Assembly: GCA_011525785.1 (NCBI GenBank) | Contig: WYBT01000038.1 | Coordinates: 124,001-188,000 of the forward strand | DNA: 64,000 bases | Direction: 5' to 3' | From: Planctomycetaceae bacterium | GTDB taxonomy: Bacteria > Planctomycetota > UBA1135 > GCA-002686595 | Shown here: positions 9,601 through 18,133 of the stretch, in pieces | How the letters are laid out: the number at the start of each line of letters is the position of its first letter | How positions within the stretch are numbered: the first letter of the stretch is position 1 | The notes under the pieces: model-generated | Database searches by the model: none | Seen by the model: only the letters and a program-made list of their open reading frames with translations | Told to the model about the DNA's origin: nothing | Position numbers and translations under genes: made by a program

Positions 9601-9726
9601 GCGGGCGCGTCTGACGCCCCGCAGCCCCCGCGCCGCCCGACCGCGTTCACTCGCGCTCGGGTGGCGCTGTTTTTTCGGGCGCTGCGCGTTCCATCCGGGT
9701 TTCGATGCCCATCCACGGTGGCTGCG

Positions 9727-12700
9727 ATGTTGGTCCCCTCGTTCCGCGCGCTCTTGTCTCTCTCTCGCCGTGCGCCCCGTCGAGAAACGCCGTCCGACTC
9801 GGGCGCGCTGCCCACGAGCGCAGCTGCGCGTCCCTCGCTCAGCGCTGTCGATTCGGAGGCTGCACGCGCGGATGTTGAAGCGGACGAGTTCGACCCCGCT
9901 GAGCACGCTGCTGACCAGGCCGCAGGCGCAGGCGTCGCTCCCGAGCTCGGCCCGGTGGAGGAGCTGCTGATCGAGTTCCTCGGCCGCCACTCGATCGACG
10001 AGGCCGAGCCCTTCGAAGCGCTGTGTGCGGCCCATCCGGCGCAGGCGGCGGCCCTGCGCGAGTTGCACGGGCAGTGGGCCATGCTCGATCGCCTGCTGGG
10101 CCAGCGCGAGGACGCGCCGCCGACGGACGAGCGCCCCGCTGCACCACTCCCGGCCTCATCCGAGCGACCGATCGACACGCCACCGCCGCCGCAGCAGCAG
10201 CCCGAACTGCTCGAACGCTTGCGCACGCAGCGCGCTTCCTACGAGCGCTACGAAATCGAGTGCGAGCTCGCCCACGGCGGCATGGGCGTGGTCTACCGCG
10301 CCTGGGATCGCGACCTGCGGCGCGTGGTGGCGATGAAGGTGCTGCGCGACGAGCGGCTGCGCTTCGAGCGCGGTGACCCGCTGGTGCGCGAGCGGACGCT
10401 GGCGCGCTTCGTCGACGAGGCGCAGATCACCGGCCAACTCGATCACCCCGGCATCGTGCCCGTGCACGAGCTCGGGCTCGACGCGGAAGGACGCCTGTTC
10501 TTCACCATGCCGCTCGTGCGGGGTCGAGAGCTCGGCCGCCTGTTCGCCCTGGCGCGCGAGCGGCGCGAGGGTTGGAGCCTGCCGCGCCTCCTGGCGGTGT
10601 TCGTGCGCGTGTGCGAAGCCGTCGCCTACGCGCACTCCAAGGGCGTCGTGCACCGCGACCTCAAGCCCTCCAACGTGATGGTGGGCGCGTTCGGCGAGAC
10701 GTACGTCATGGACTGGGGGCTGGCGCGCGTGCTCGCCGAAGTGAGCGCGGCCGCAGAACAGGCCGAGCGCGCTGCTGCGTCGGGCGCAGCCCGGACGGAC
10801 AGCGACTCGAGCGCCGTTTCAGGCGGCGAGCCGGCGCCTCTGGTCCGCGAAGCGCGCGAACGCACAGCGCGGCCCCACGGATCCGCCTACGCGACGCGCG
10901 AGGGCGCCGTGATCGGCACGCCGGCGTATATGTCCCCCGAGCAGGCCGCCGGCCAACTCGAGCGGATCGGCCCGCGCAGCGACGTGTACGCGATCGGCGC
11001 GATGCTCTACCAACTGCTCGCGGGCACGATGCCCTACGCCGACAGCACGGCGCGACTGACGCCGGGCGCGCTGATCGCCGCGCGCCTGGAGCGGGCGCCC
11101 ACGCCGATCGCGCAGCTCGCGCCCGCGACGCCGCGCGAATTGATCGCGATCTGCGCCAAGGCCATGGCAGCCGACCCCGAGCAGCGCTACCCGACGGCCT
11201 TGGCTCTGGCGGAAGACCTGCAGGCCTTCCTCGGTCAGCGCGCCGTGCGCGCATTGGACGCGGGGCCGCTCTACCTCGCACGGCTGGCGCTGCGGCGCAA
11301 CGCGCGACTGGCCGCCGCGTGCGGCGTCGGACTGCTCGCGACGCTCGCGCTGCTGGCCCGCGACGCGTGGAAGTCCCGCGTGAACGCACGCGAACTCACG
11401 CAGCGCGCCAACGCCTTGGTCGAGCTCAACGGCGAACTCGGCCTGCGCGCCGACGTGGCGCAGGCGCAGGCGCTGCTCGCCGAGGAGGACCGGCTCGAGC
11501 TGCGCGCAGAGCGCGACCTCGAACGCCTGCGCGAGTGGCTCGCGAGTGCGTCGGCGCTGCTCGAGCGCGCGGCGCAGCGCGAGGCGACCCGTGCGTCGGA
11601 AGCGCAGGCCAGCACGGCTTCGTTGGCGTCGCTGCCGACCTCCGCGCCGCGCCCGGAGGCGCTCGCAGCGTCGCACTCCGCGCTCTACACCGCGCTTGGC
11701 GGCGCCCGCGCCCGCGTTGCGGAGCGCGCGCGACGGGTTGAACTGCACATGCGCGAGAACGCGCTCGCGTGGCAGCTCGCCTCCGCGTCGATCGCGGCCT
11801 CCGAGCGCTACGGCGGACTCGTGCTCGAGCCGCAGTGGGGCCTCGCGCCGCTGCAGCTCAACCCCGTGAGCGGCCTGTGGGAGTTCTGGGTCGTCGAGAG
11901 CGGCGAGCGACCGCGCATCGCCGACTCTGCGACCGGACAGCTCGAGCCCGACCCGGCCAGCGCGCTGGTGCTCGTGCTCGTGCCGGGCGGAACGGCGCGC
12001 CTGGGCAGCGCCAGCAACGATTTGGGCCGCAACCTGCTGTTCCCGCCGCCCGAGAAAGACCGCGACCGCATCGACAACGAGGACGAGCGCAGGCTCGAGC
12101 TCGAGCCGTTCTTCCTGGGCAAGAGCGAAGTCAGCCAAGCGGTGTGGCAGCGCGTGATGGGCGCCAACCCGTCGCACTTCTACGACGCTGAGATGTGCAA
12201 GTACGAGCCGTGGACCGCGCTCCTGCCCGTGGAGTCCGTGCGCTGGACCGACGCGCGCGAATTCGTCGACAAGCTCGGCCTGGCGTTGCCGACTGAGGCT
12301 CAGTGGGAGTACGCGGCGCGCTGCGGGCGGCTCGAGCCGCTGGCCTTCGGCGCGAGCGACGACCTCGCGAGCCTCGCGGGCCAGGAGAACTTGAACGATC
12401 AGTTGGGAACCGCGCAGGCGCCCGCGCACCCGGGCCTCTTGAGCGAGCGCTGGTGCGACGGCTTCTGGAGCGTCGCGCCCGTGATGAGCTTTGGCGCCAA
12501 CGCGTGGGGGCTGCACGACCTGCTCGGCAACGTGAGCGAGGCCTGCGAGGACGTGTACAGCGAAATGCCCTTCGGCCCGGACCGCGCCGGACCGGGCGGC
12601 CTCGCGCCGCTCAGCGAAGGCCGCCAGCGCGTGTTCCGCGGCGCCTCGTACTTCACGCCGCGCGTCGAAGCCGTGCGCGTGGCCTTCCGGCAGTTCGATC

Positions 12701-12756
12701 GCCCGACGGGCACGAACCACGGCCGCGGCCTGCGCGTCGCGCGTGACGTGCGCTGA
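9727..12756 (+). CDS. Membrane serine/threonine kinase fused to sulfatase-modifying-factor (FGE-like) domain
   Basis: A 1009-residue protein from ATG 9727; a GTG at 9661 in the same frame would add 22 residues. The kinase domain spans about 175-505, with glycine loop AHGGMGVVYRAWD, VAIK-type lysine in VVAMKVLRD, catalytic HRDLKPSN (Asp311), DWG in place of DFG, and GTPAYMSPEQ. A single membrane segment follows at about 527-544, then a coiled-coil-like Glu/Arg/Ala-rich stretch. From about 750 to the end is an FGE/SUMF1-type fold (LVPGGTARLGS, EVSQAVWQRVMG, LPTEAQWEYAARCG, LLGNVSEACED, RVFRGASYF). The C-terminal core lacks the active-site cysteine pair of true formylglycine-generating enzymes, so it is more likely a binding or sensing domain. 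Kinase-FGE fusions are common in Planctomycetota. Confidence 0.92.
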   Translation: MLVPSFRALLSLSRRAPRRETPSDSGALPTSAAARPSLSAVDSEAARADVEADEFDPAEHAADQAAGAGVAPELGPVEELLIEFLGRHSIDEAEPFEALCAAHPAQAAALRELHGQWAMLDRLLGQREDAPPTDERPAAPLPASSERPIDTPPPPQQQPELLERLRTQRASYERYEIECELAHGGMGVVYRAWDRDLRRVVAMKVLRDERLRFERGDPLVRERTLARFVDEAQITGQLDHPGIVPVHELGLDAEGRLFFTMPLVRGRELGRLFALARERREGWSLPRLLAVFVRVCEAVAYAHSKGVVHRDLKPSNVMVGAFGETYVMDWGLARVLAEVSAAAEQAERAAASGAARTDSDSSAVSGGEPAPLVREARERTARPHGSAYATREGAVIGTPAYMSPEQAAGQLERIGPRSDVYAIGAMLYQLLAGTMPYADSTARLTPGALIAARLERAPTPIAQLAPATPRELIAICAKAMAADPEQRYPTALALAEDLQAFLGQRAVRALDAGPLYLARLALRRNARLAAACGVGLLATLALLARDAWKSRVNARELTQRANALVELNGELGLRADVAQAQALLAEEDRLELRAERDLERLREWLASASALLERAAQREATRASEAQASTASLASLPTSAPRPEALAASHSALYTALGGARARVAERARRVELHMRENALAWQLASASIAASERYGGLVLEPQWGLAPLQLNPVSGLWEFWVVESGERPRIADSATGQLEPDPASALVLVLVPGGTARLGSASNDLGRNLLFPPPEKDRDRIDNEDERRLELEPFFLGKSEVSQAVWQRVMGANPSHFYDAEMCKYEPWTALLPVESVRWTDAREFVDKLGLALPTEAQWEYAARCGRLEPLAFGASDDLASLAGQENLNDQLGTAQAPAHPGLLSERWCDGFWSVAPVMSFGANAWGLHDLLGNVSEACEDVYSEMPFGPDRAGPGGLAPLSEGRQRVFRGASYFTPRVEAVRVAFRQFDRPTGTNHGRGLRVARDVR

Positions 12757-12838
12757 GTGGGTTGCACGTCCAGCGCGGTGACGGCTGAAGGACCGCGCGC
12801 TGGCGCGCGCCAAGCCGCACGCGCCCGTCGGCCGAGAG

Positions 12839-13561
12839 CTACTTCTTCTCGCGCCGAGGCGACTTGAAGATCGCGAGCTCGTCGCGTGCGGCGCTGTAGC
12901 GCGCGTAGAACACCAGCGCGAAGGCTGCCGCCAACGCCGCGAGCACCGCGGCGGCGAGGAACAGCGCGAAGAACAGCGGCTGCGGATCGTCGGCGGGGGA
13001 GACCACGACGCCGATCTGGCCGCCGATGTCGGTCAGCGCTTCCGGCGGCGTGCACTGCGCGGTGACGATCGAATTGGGCGCGCTGCTGACGGCGGCGTCG
13101 CTGTCGCCGCTGCAGGACGCCACCACGTTCACGGAGAGGCAGAACTGCTCCGCGAGCTGTTGCGCGGCGGCCAGGCTGAGGCCCTGGAACTGCGGGGTCG
13201 GGACGCTGCTCGCGACCAGGAACGCGATCGGCGTATCGCCGCCCAGGGGCTCGCCCGGCGCCGGGGTCTGCAGCACCACGCAGCCGACGTCGGGAGGCGA
13301 ACGGCGCTCGCGCAGTTGCTCGTCGAGGAAGCGCGCGCGTTCGCGAAGCTCCTGCGGGATGGCGCTTGGCGATTGCCCGGTGTACGCGCCCATGCGGCCG
13401 GTCTGGGCCGCGGCAACGCGCGCCGGAACGGGCTGTCCAGCGCTCGCGGGCGCCGCGCCGAGCGCGAGGGCGTTCGCCGGCAGCGCGACCAGGCTCGCCG
13501 CGGCGAGCAGGCACGGCGTGAGCCGCGTGCGGATCGAGGGAAGTGCGGGGCGCTGCGGCAC
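12839..13561 (-). CDS. PASTA-like domain protein with C-terminal membrane anchor
   Basis: A 240-residue protein with a signal peptide (residues 1-33), a region at about 85-188 resembling one to two PASTA units, and a C-terminal membrane segment (about 196-219) with a short basic tail. PASTA-like signatures are GCVVLQTPAPGEPLGGDTPI and VPTPQFQGLSLAAAQQL, the latter followed by a QCTPPEA turn and an IGVVVS end strand. Four cysteines lie in the putative domain. PASTA domains usually sit on the outside of Ser/Thr kinases and bind cell-wall fragments; here the unit stands alone, convergent with a kinase gene whose own outer part is FGE-like. A functional partnership is inferred from position only. 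Confidence 0.6.
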   Translation of the reverse strand: MPQRPALPSIRTRLTPCLLAAASLVALPANALALGAAPASAGQPVPARVAAAQTGRMGAYTGQSPSAIPQELRERARFLDEQLRERRSPPDVGCVVLQTPAPGEPLGGDTPIAFLVASSVPTPQFQGLSLAAAQQLAEQFCLSVNVVASCSGDSDAAVSSAPNSIVTAQCTPPEALTDIGGQIGVVVSPADDPQPLFFALFLAAAVLAALAAAFALVFYARYSAARDELAIFKSPRREKK

Positions 13562-13947
13562 GGGAAGGCGGGCGAGCTTAGGGGCGTTCGAGTTGCGCTG
13601 TCAACGCGCGCGAGTTCGCGGTGCGCGGCCGCGGCTGCCCGCACGAGAGCTTCGAGGAGCGCGCTCGAGCACCGCAAGGCGTTGAGTTTCTCGTCGGACG
13701 CTCCCGAGCCGGACCCGTCGGACTTGTCGCGCCCGTCGTCAATCCTCGACGATCGGGCGCACTCGGGTCGGACTCGCGCGCACAGCACTACTCCGACTCA
13801 CTTTCAGCGCGCTGTCGCCGCGCCGGCGCTTGGAAGGTGCAATCGGCGTCGCGCGCCCCGATAATCGCGCTCCCCCCGCTCGCATCTGCCCGGCCAGCAG
13901 CGAGACCCGCCCTCCCACGCGCACGAGCCACCGACGCACGCTGTTCG
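13562..13947. other. Divergent intergenic region of 386 bases
   Basis: It lies between the divergent PASTA-like gene (start 13561) and the glycosyltransferase gene (start 13948), so it should contain promoters for both. The glycosyltransferase frame is open back to 13621, but that extension is Arg/Ala-rich and not protein-like. No hairpin or operator was identified. Confidence 0.5.
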
Positions 13948-15687
13948 ATGAGCAAGACCGTCGTCGCCATCGCTCTGGCGCTCCTCGTCGTGGCGCTCGT
14001 GCTCCCCGCGGAGGCCGTCAGCGCAGCACTCGCAGGCCCGCGCGCGCCGAGCGAGGCGCTCAACCAGGGGGCCCTGATCTTCAAGGGCGCGCTCGCCTTG
14101 CAGGCGCTGGTGCTCGTTATCGCGGCGCGCTGGGCGCCGCGCGGCGCTTCGTTCGAGCCGCTGATCGCTCGCGGCCTGCGCTCGCCTCCCAACGGCGGCG
14201 GCGCGCTGATCTGGGCGCTCGGCGGGCTGGCGGTGCTGTCGCTCGCGCTGCGCCTCAATGCACTCGGCGTCGGACTGAGCTTCGATGAGATCGACACGCT
14301 GGTCCACTACGCACGCCGGCCTCTGCGCGAGGTCGTCTCGACCTTCGATTCGCAGAACCAGCACCTGTTCTACTCAGTGCTGGCGCGCCTGAGCTTCGTG
14401 GCGCTGGGCGACAGCGCCTTCGCGCTGCGCCTGCCTGCGGCGCTGCTCGGCGTGCTCAGTGTGCTTGCAGCGCACCGCCTGGCCTTGCTCGTGACCGACC
14501 GGCGCGAGGCGATCTTCACGGCCGCGCTGCTCGCCGTTTCGTACCACCACGTGTGGTTCTCGCAGAACGCACGCGGCTACACCGGGCTGTTGCTCTTCAC
14601 GTTGCTCGGCACGGAGCAGATGCTGCGCATGCTGGGCGAGAGCGCGCCGCGCGGCTTGCGCCAACCGCTGGCGTACGGGGCCTGGATGGCGCTCGCGGCT
14701 CTCACGCACGCGACCGCCGTGCTGATCGTTGCGGCGCACGCGCTCGTGTGGCTCGGACTGCTGTTCACGACGCGCGCGCGGCGCGTTGGGCCCAATCGCT
14801 GGCAGCCGGCGTTCGGCGGCGTGTTCGCGGCGAGCTTCTCGTTCGTGGGCTACGCGCTCGTCTTGCCGCAGTTCGTCGACACGCTGCTCGCGCCGACTCT
14901 CCCAGGCGTGCAGAACGAGTGGAAGAGCCCGCTGTGGCTCGTCAGCGAGACCTTCGCCGGAATCTCGCGCGGCTTGCCCGGCGGCGCATTCACGGTCTGC
15001 GGAGGTCTGGTGCTCGTCGCGCTGGGACTGCGCTCGTACTGGCGCGAGGCGCCCGCTGCGCTCGCACTGTTCCTCACGCCGACGATCGTCACCATCGCGG
15101 CGCTGCTCGCCACCAAGCACAACCTCTGGCCGCGCATGTTCTTCTTCGGCGCCGGCTTCTACGTGTTGATCGTCTTGCGCGGCATCGTCGAGTGGACGCG
15201 CATCTCCTCGTTCGGGCAGTTGCCGACGCTGATGGGCAAGCTCACCACCGCGGCGCTCGGACTGGCGTGTATGGCCAACGCGGCCAGCGTGCCGCTCGCC
15301 TGGCGACCCAAGCAGGATTTCGAGGGAGCGCAGCGCTTCCTCCAGGCTCAGGGGGCGGACGGTGACGCGGTGGTCACGGTCGGCCTGACGACGCTGGTCT
15401 ACGCTGAGTACTTCATCGAGCCCTGGACCTCGGTCGATATCCCCGACGTGGCGCGGCCCGACCCCGAGCGGAGTCTGGCCGCGCTCGAGGCCATCGAGGC
15501 CGCCCATCCCCGCACCTGGATCGTGTTCACCACCCCGCCGCAGCTCCAAGCGCGCCAACCGCTCGTCTGGCGGCGCATCGAGAGCGAGTACGTCGACGCG
15601 CGCGAGACCTTCTGGGGCACTCTGGGCGCCGGCGAAGTCGTCGTAGCGCGGCGCGACCGGCCTGCGAGCGAGGCGAGCGCCAAGTGA
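13948..15687 (+). CDS. PMT/ArnT-type polytopic glycosyltransferase
   Basis: A 579-residue protein starting at ATG 13948, with about 10-12 membrane segments. The first outer loop carries the acidic pair typical of the PMT_2/GT-C family (SFDEIDTLVHYA, Asp113-Glu114), followed by QNQHLFYSVLARL and later SYHHVWFSQNARGY. GT-C enzymes of this kind transfer sugars from polyprenyl phosphate to lipids or proteins outside the membrane. A soluble C-terminal tail of about 130 residues follows the last segment. The stop overlaps the GTG of the flippase-like gene by 4 bases, so the two are probably translationally coupled. The acceptor is unknown. Confidence 0.85.
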   Translation: MSKTVVAIALALLVVALVLPAEAVSAALAGPRAPSEALNQGALIFKGALALQALVLVIAARWAPRGASFEPLIARGLRSPPNGGGALIWALGGLAVLSLALRLNALGVGLSFDEIDTLVHYARRPLREVVSTFDSQNQHLFYSVLARLSFVALGDSAFALRLPAALLGVLSVLAAHRLALLVTDRREAIFTAALLAVSYHHVWFSQNARGYTGLLLFTLLGTEQMLRMLGESAPRGLRQPLAYGAWMALAALTHATAVLIVAAHALVWLGLLFTTRARRVGPNRWQPAFGGVFAASFSFVGYALVLPQFVDTLLAPTLPGVQNEWKSPLWLVSETFAGISRGLPGGAFTVCGGLVLVALGLRSYWREAPAALALFLTPTIVTIAALLATKHNLWPRMFFFGAGFYVLIVLRGIVEWTRISSFGQLPTLMGKLTTAALGLACMANAASVPLAWRPKQDFEGAQRFLQAQGADGDAVVTVGLTTLVYAEYFIEPWTSVDIPDVARPDPERSLAALEAIEAAHPRTWIVFTTPPQLQARQPLVWRRIESEYVDARETFWGTLGAGEVVVARRDRPASEASAK

Positions 15688-16706
15688 AGCGCGGCGCGTT
15701 CAAGCTGGGCGTGAAGCTCGTCGTCAGCGCGGCGCTGCTGGCGCTGATCTTCGCGGTCGTGCCGTGGCAGAAGCTGTGGTCGAGCATGCGCAGTCTCGAC
15801 GCCAGCACTTGGGCGCTGGTGTGGCTGGGCTTCGTCGCAGGGCACGCGCTGGGCGTGTTCAAGTGGCGCTACAACGTCAATCTCGGCATTCGCAGCGCGC
15901 GCGCGAAGCTCTCGATGCTCGACGCGGCGCAGTGCTACGCGGCAGGCATGTTCGCGAACCTGTGCTTGCCCAGCATCGTCGGCGGCGACGCGCTCAAGGC
16001 CGTGCTCGCAGCGAAGGTCACTGGCCGCGCCGAAGCCGCGGTGATCGGCGGTCTGACCGAGCGTCTGATCGACACCTTCGCGCTGCTCGTGCTGATCCTG
16101 GTCGGCGCGCTGTGGTCCGCGGACGCGATGCCGGGCTGGGCGCAGAGCACCGTCCAAGTCGGCAGCGTCGTGGCGCTGGCCGGCGCCGCGCTGTTCACGC
16201 CGCTGGTGCTGCGCGTGAAGCTCGCACGCTGGCCGCGCAAACTGCGTCGGACTGTCGGCCGCGCCCTGGTGGCGCTGCGCCGGCTCAGCGAGCGGCCTTC
16301 GCGCGCGATCGTGGTGCTCACGCTCTCGCTCGTGATCCAAGGCTGGTTCGTGCTGCTCAATCGCGAACTGGGCCGCGGCATCGGCCTCGACGCGCCGCTG
16401 GCGGTGTGGTTCTTCGCCGTGCCGATGGCCAAGGCGATCACGCTCGCGCCGATCAGCTTCGGCGGCTTCGGGCTGCGCGAAGTGACCCTGGCGGGCCTCC
16501 TCGAGTCCCTCGCGAACACGCCGAGAGAGCTGGGAATCGCGGCCTCGGCGCTGTGGCAGACCGTGCTGGTCGCGACCGGGCTGCTCGGTGGGTGTCTGTG
16601 GTTCGTGCTGGGCTTCCGCGCTGGCGCCAAGACTGGCGCGGGGCATGGTTCGCTGCTCGCCGAGCAGAACTCGCGCGCAGCCAAGGCGGGCGCACGCCAT
16701 GGTTGA
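15684..16706 (+). CDS. Flippase-like integral membrane protein (UPF0104 / LPG-synthase TM family)
   Basis: A 340-residue polytopic protein starting at GTG 15684 inside the GTGA overlap with the preceding gene. It shows the hallmarks of the lysylphosphatidylglycerol-synthetase N-terminal membrane family: LPSIVGGDALKAVLAAKVTGR near residues 92-113, ERLIDTFALLVL, and the late motif APISFGGFGLREVTLAGLL. Family members are linked to lipid-linked sugar flipping or polysaccharide assembly. Its place between a GT-C glycosyltransferase and a UDP-galactopyranose-mutase-like enzyme fits a role in moving or assembling a lipid-linked glycan (inference). The C-terminal tail after about residue 310 is polar. 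Confidence 0.85.
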   Translation: MKRGAFKLGVKLVVSAALLALIFAVVPWQKLWSSMRSLDASTWALVWLGFVAGHALGVFKWRYNVNLGIRSARAKLSMLDAAQCYAAGMFANLCLPSIVGGDALKAVLAAKVTGRAEAAVIGGLTERLIDTFALLVLILVGALWSADAMPGWAQSTVQVGSVVALAGAALFTPLVLRVKLARWPRKLRRTVGRALVALRRLSERPSRAIVVLTLSLVIQGWFVLLNRELGRGIGLDAPLAVWFFAVPMAKAITLAPISFGGFGLREVTLAGLLESLANTPRELGIAASALWQTVLVATGLLGGCLWFVLGFRAGAKTGAGHGSLLAEQNSRAAKAGARHG

Positions 16707-18129
16707 GCGCAGCGGACGCGAAACGCGCGTGGTGATCCTCGGCGGCGGACCCGCGGGGGTCGGCGCCGCGCGCGAGTTGCGCCGCCAGCAGCGCGCGAGC
16801 GTTGTGCTGCTCGAACAGGGCGCGCACTTCGGCGGCAATGCGGGCTCGTTCGAGTTCGGCGGCCAGTGGCTCGACTACGGCAGTCATCGCCTGCATCCGG
16901 CCACCGACGCCAAGATCCTCGCCGACATCCAAGCGCTGCTCGGGCCCGACCTGCGCGATCGACCGCGCCACGGGCGCATTCGCCTGCTCGGCAAGTGGAT
17001 CCACTTCCCGCTCAAGCCGCACGATCTGTTCCTGCGCCTCGACAAGAGCTTCGCGCTCGGCTCGCTGCGCGACATGCTCGCCAAGAACCTGCCCGGCCGC
17101 CCGCCCGAGGGCGACACCTTCGCGTCGGTGCTGCGCGCGAACCTCGGCGCCACGATCTGCGACGAGTTCTACTTCCCGTACGCGGTGAAGCTGTGGGGGC
17201 GCGATCCGCACGAACTCTCTGGCGTTCAAGCGCGCAAACGCGTCGCCGCGGGCTCGTTCGGCAAGCTCGTCCGCAAGGTCATGAACGCCGTGCCGGGCTT
17301 CAAGAAGCCGGGCTCGGGCCGCTTCTTCTATCCGGTGCGCGGCTTCGGACAGATCAGCGAGGCGTACGCGAGCGAGGCCGCGAAACTCGGCGCGGATCTG
17401 CGCCTGGGGTGGCGCATGAGCGGACTCGAGCAGCGCGAGAACGGCTGGCGCGTTCACGCTCAGAGCTCTGGCGTGAGCGAGAGCTTCGAAGCCGACTACG
17501 TGTGGTCCACGATTCCGATTCCGGTGCTCGCGCGCGCGGTGCAGCCCGCCGCGCCGAGCGATGTGCTCGCCGCGTGCCGCGACGTGCTCTACCGCTCGAT
17601 GATCCTGATCTACGTGCAACTGCCCGTGGAGCAGTTCACCGAGTACGACGCGCACTACTTCCCCGGCGCCAAGACGCGCATCACGCGCCTCTCCGAGCCC
17701 AAGAACTACTCGGTGCTGGGCAAGCCCGCGGGCTCGACGATCCTGTGCGCGGAGCTGCCCTGCGACATGGGCGACGCGGTGTGGAAGATGAGCGATGAGG
17801 AACTCGGTCGGCTCGTCGCCGAGGACCTCGCCTGGTGCGAGATCCCCTTGCCGGCCAAGCCCACCGCCGTGTTCTCGCGCCGACTGCCGCAGGCTTATCC
17901 GATCTACCTGTGCGGCTACGAGAAGCCGCTCGAGAAGGTCGAGAGTTGGGCGCACTCGCTGCCGCGGCTGCTCTCATACGGCCGTCAGGGACTGTTCCAA
18001 CACGACAACACGCACCACGCGCTCGCCATGGCGTACGGCGCGGTCGACTGTCTGCGCGACGGGCAATTCGACGAAGCGCGCTGGCGCGAGTATCGCAAGG
18101 TGTTCGCGACCCACGTGGTGGAGGACTGA
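16699..18129 (+). CDS. FAD-dependent oxidoreductase, UDP-galactopyranose-mutase / protoporphyrinogen-oxidase-like
   Basis: A 476-residue protein starting at ATG 16699, overlapping the end of the flippase-like gene by 8 bases. The N-terminus has the dinucleotide-binding motif VVILGGGPAGVGAAREL (residues 11-27), then an FGGNAGSF loop and GSHRLHP. A substrate-binding region follows (FYFPYAVKLWGRDPHELS). It ends in a typical flavin-site strand with the HDNTHHALAMAYGAVD segment. The overall pattern is that of amine-oxidase-fold enzymes near UDP-galactopyranose mutase and related sugar-pathway oxidoreductases. The chain GT-C enzyme, flippase and this gene is one operon by overlap and spacing. The exact reaction is not determined. 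Confidence 0.85.
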   Translation: MVERSGRETRVVILGGGPAGVGAARELRRQQRASVVLLEQGAHFGGNAGSFEFGGQWLDYGSHRLHPATDAKILADIQALLGPDLRDRPRHGRIRLLGKWIHFPLKPHDLFLRLDKSFALGSLRDMLAKNLPGRPPEGDTFASVLRANLGATICDEFYFPYAVKLWGRDPHELSGVQARKRVAAGSFGKLVRKVMNAVPGFKKPGSGRFFYPVRGFGQISEAYASEAAKLGADLRLGWRMSGLEQRENGWRVHAQSSGVSESFEADYVWSTIPIPVLARAVQPAAPSDVLAACRDVLYRSMILIYVQLPVEQFTEYDAHYFPGAKTRITRLSEPKNYSVLGKPAGSTILCAELPCDMGDAVWKMSDEELGRLVAEDLAWCEIPLPAKPTAVFSRRLPQAYPIYLCGYEKPLEKVESWAHSLPRLLSYGRQGLFQHDNTHHALAMAYGAVDCLRDGQFDEARWREYRKVFATHVVED

Positions 18130-18133
18130 TCGC

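Noticed and set aside
7648..10068. An 806-codon minus-strand frame opposite the tricorn and kinase genes
   Set aside because: No domain, biased composition, and complete overlap with two well-supported plus-strand genes.
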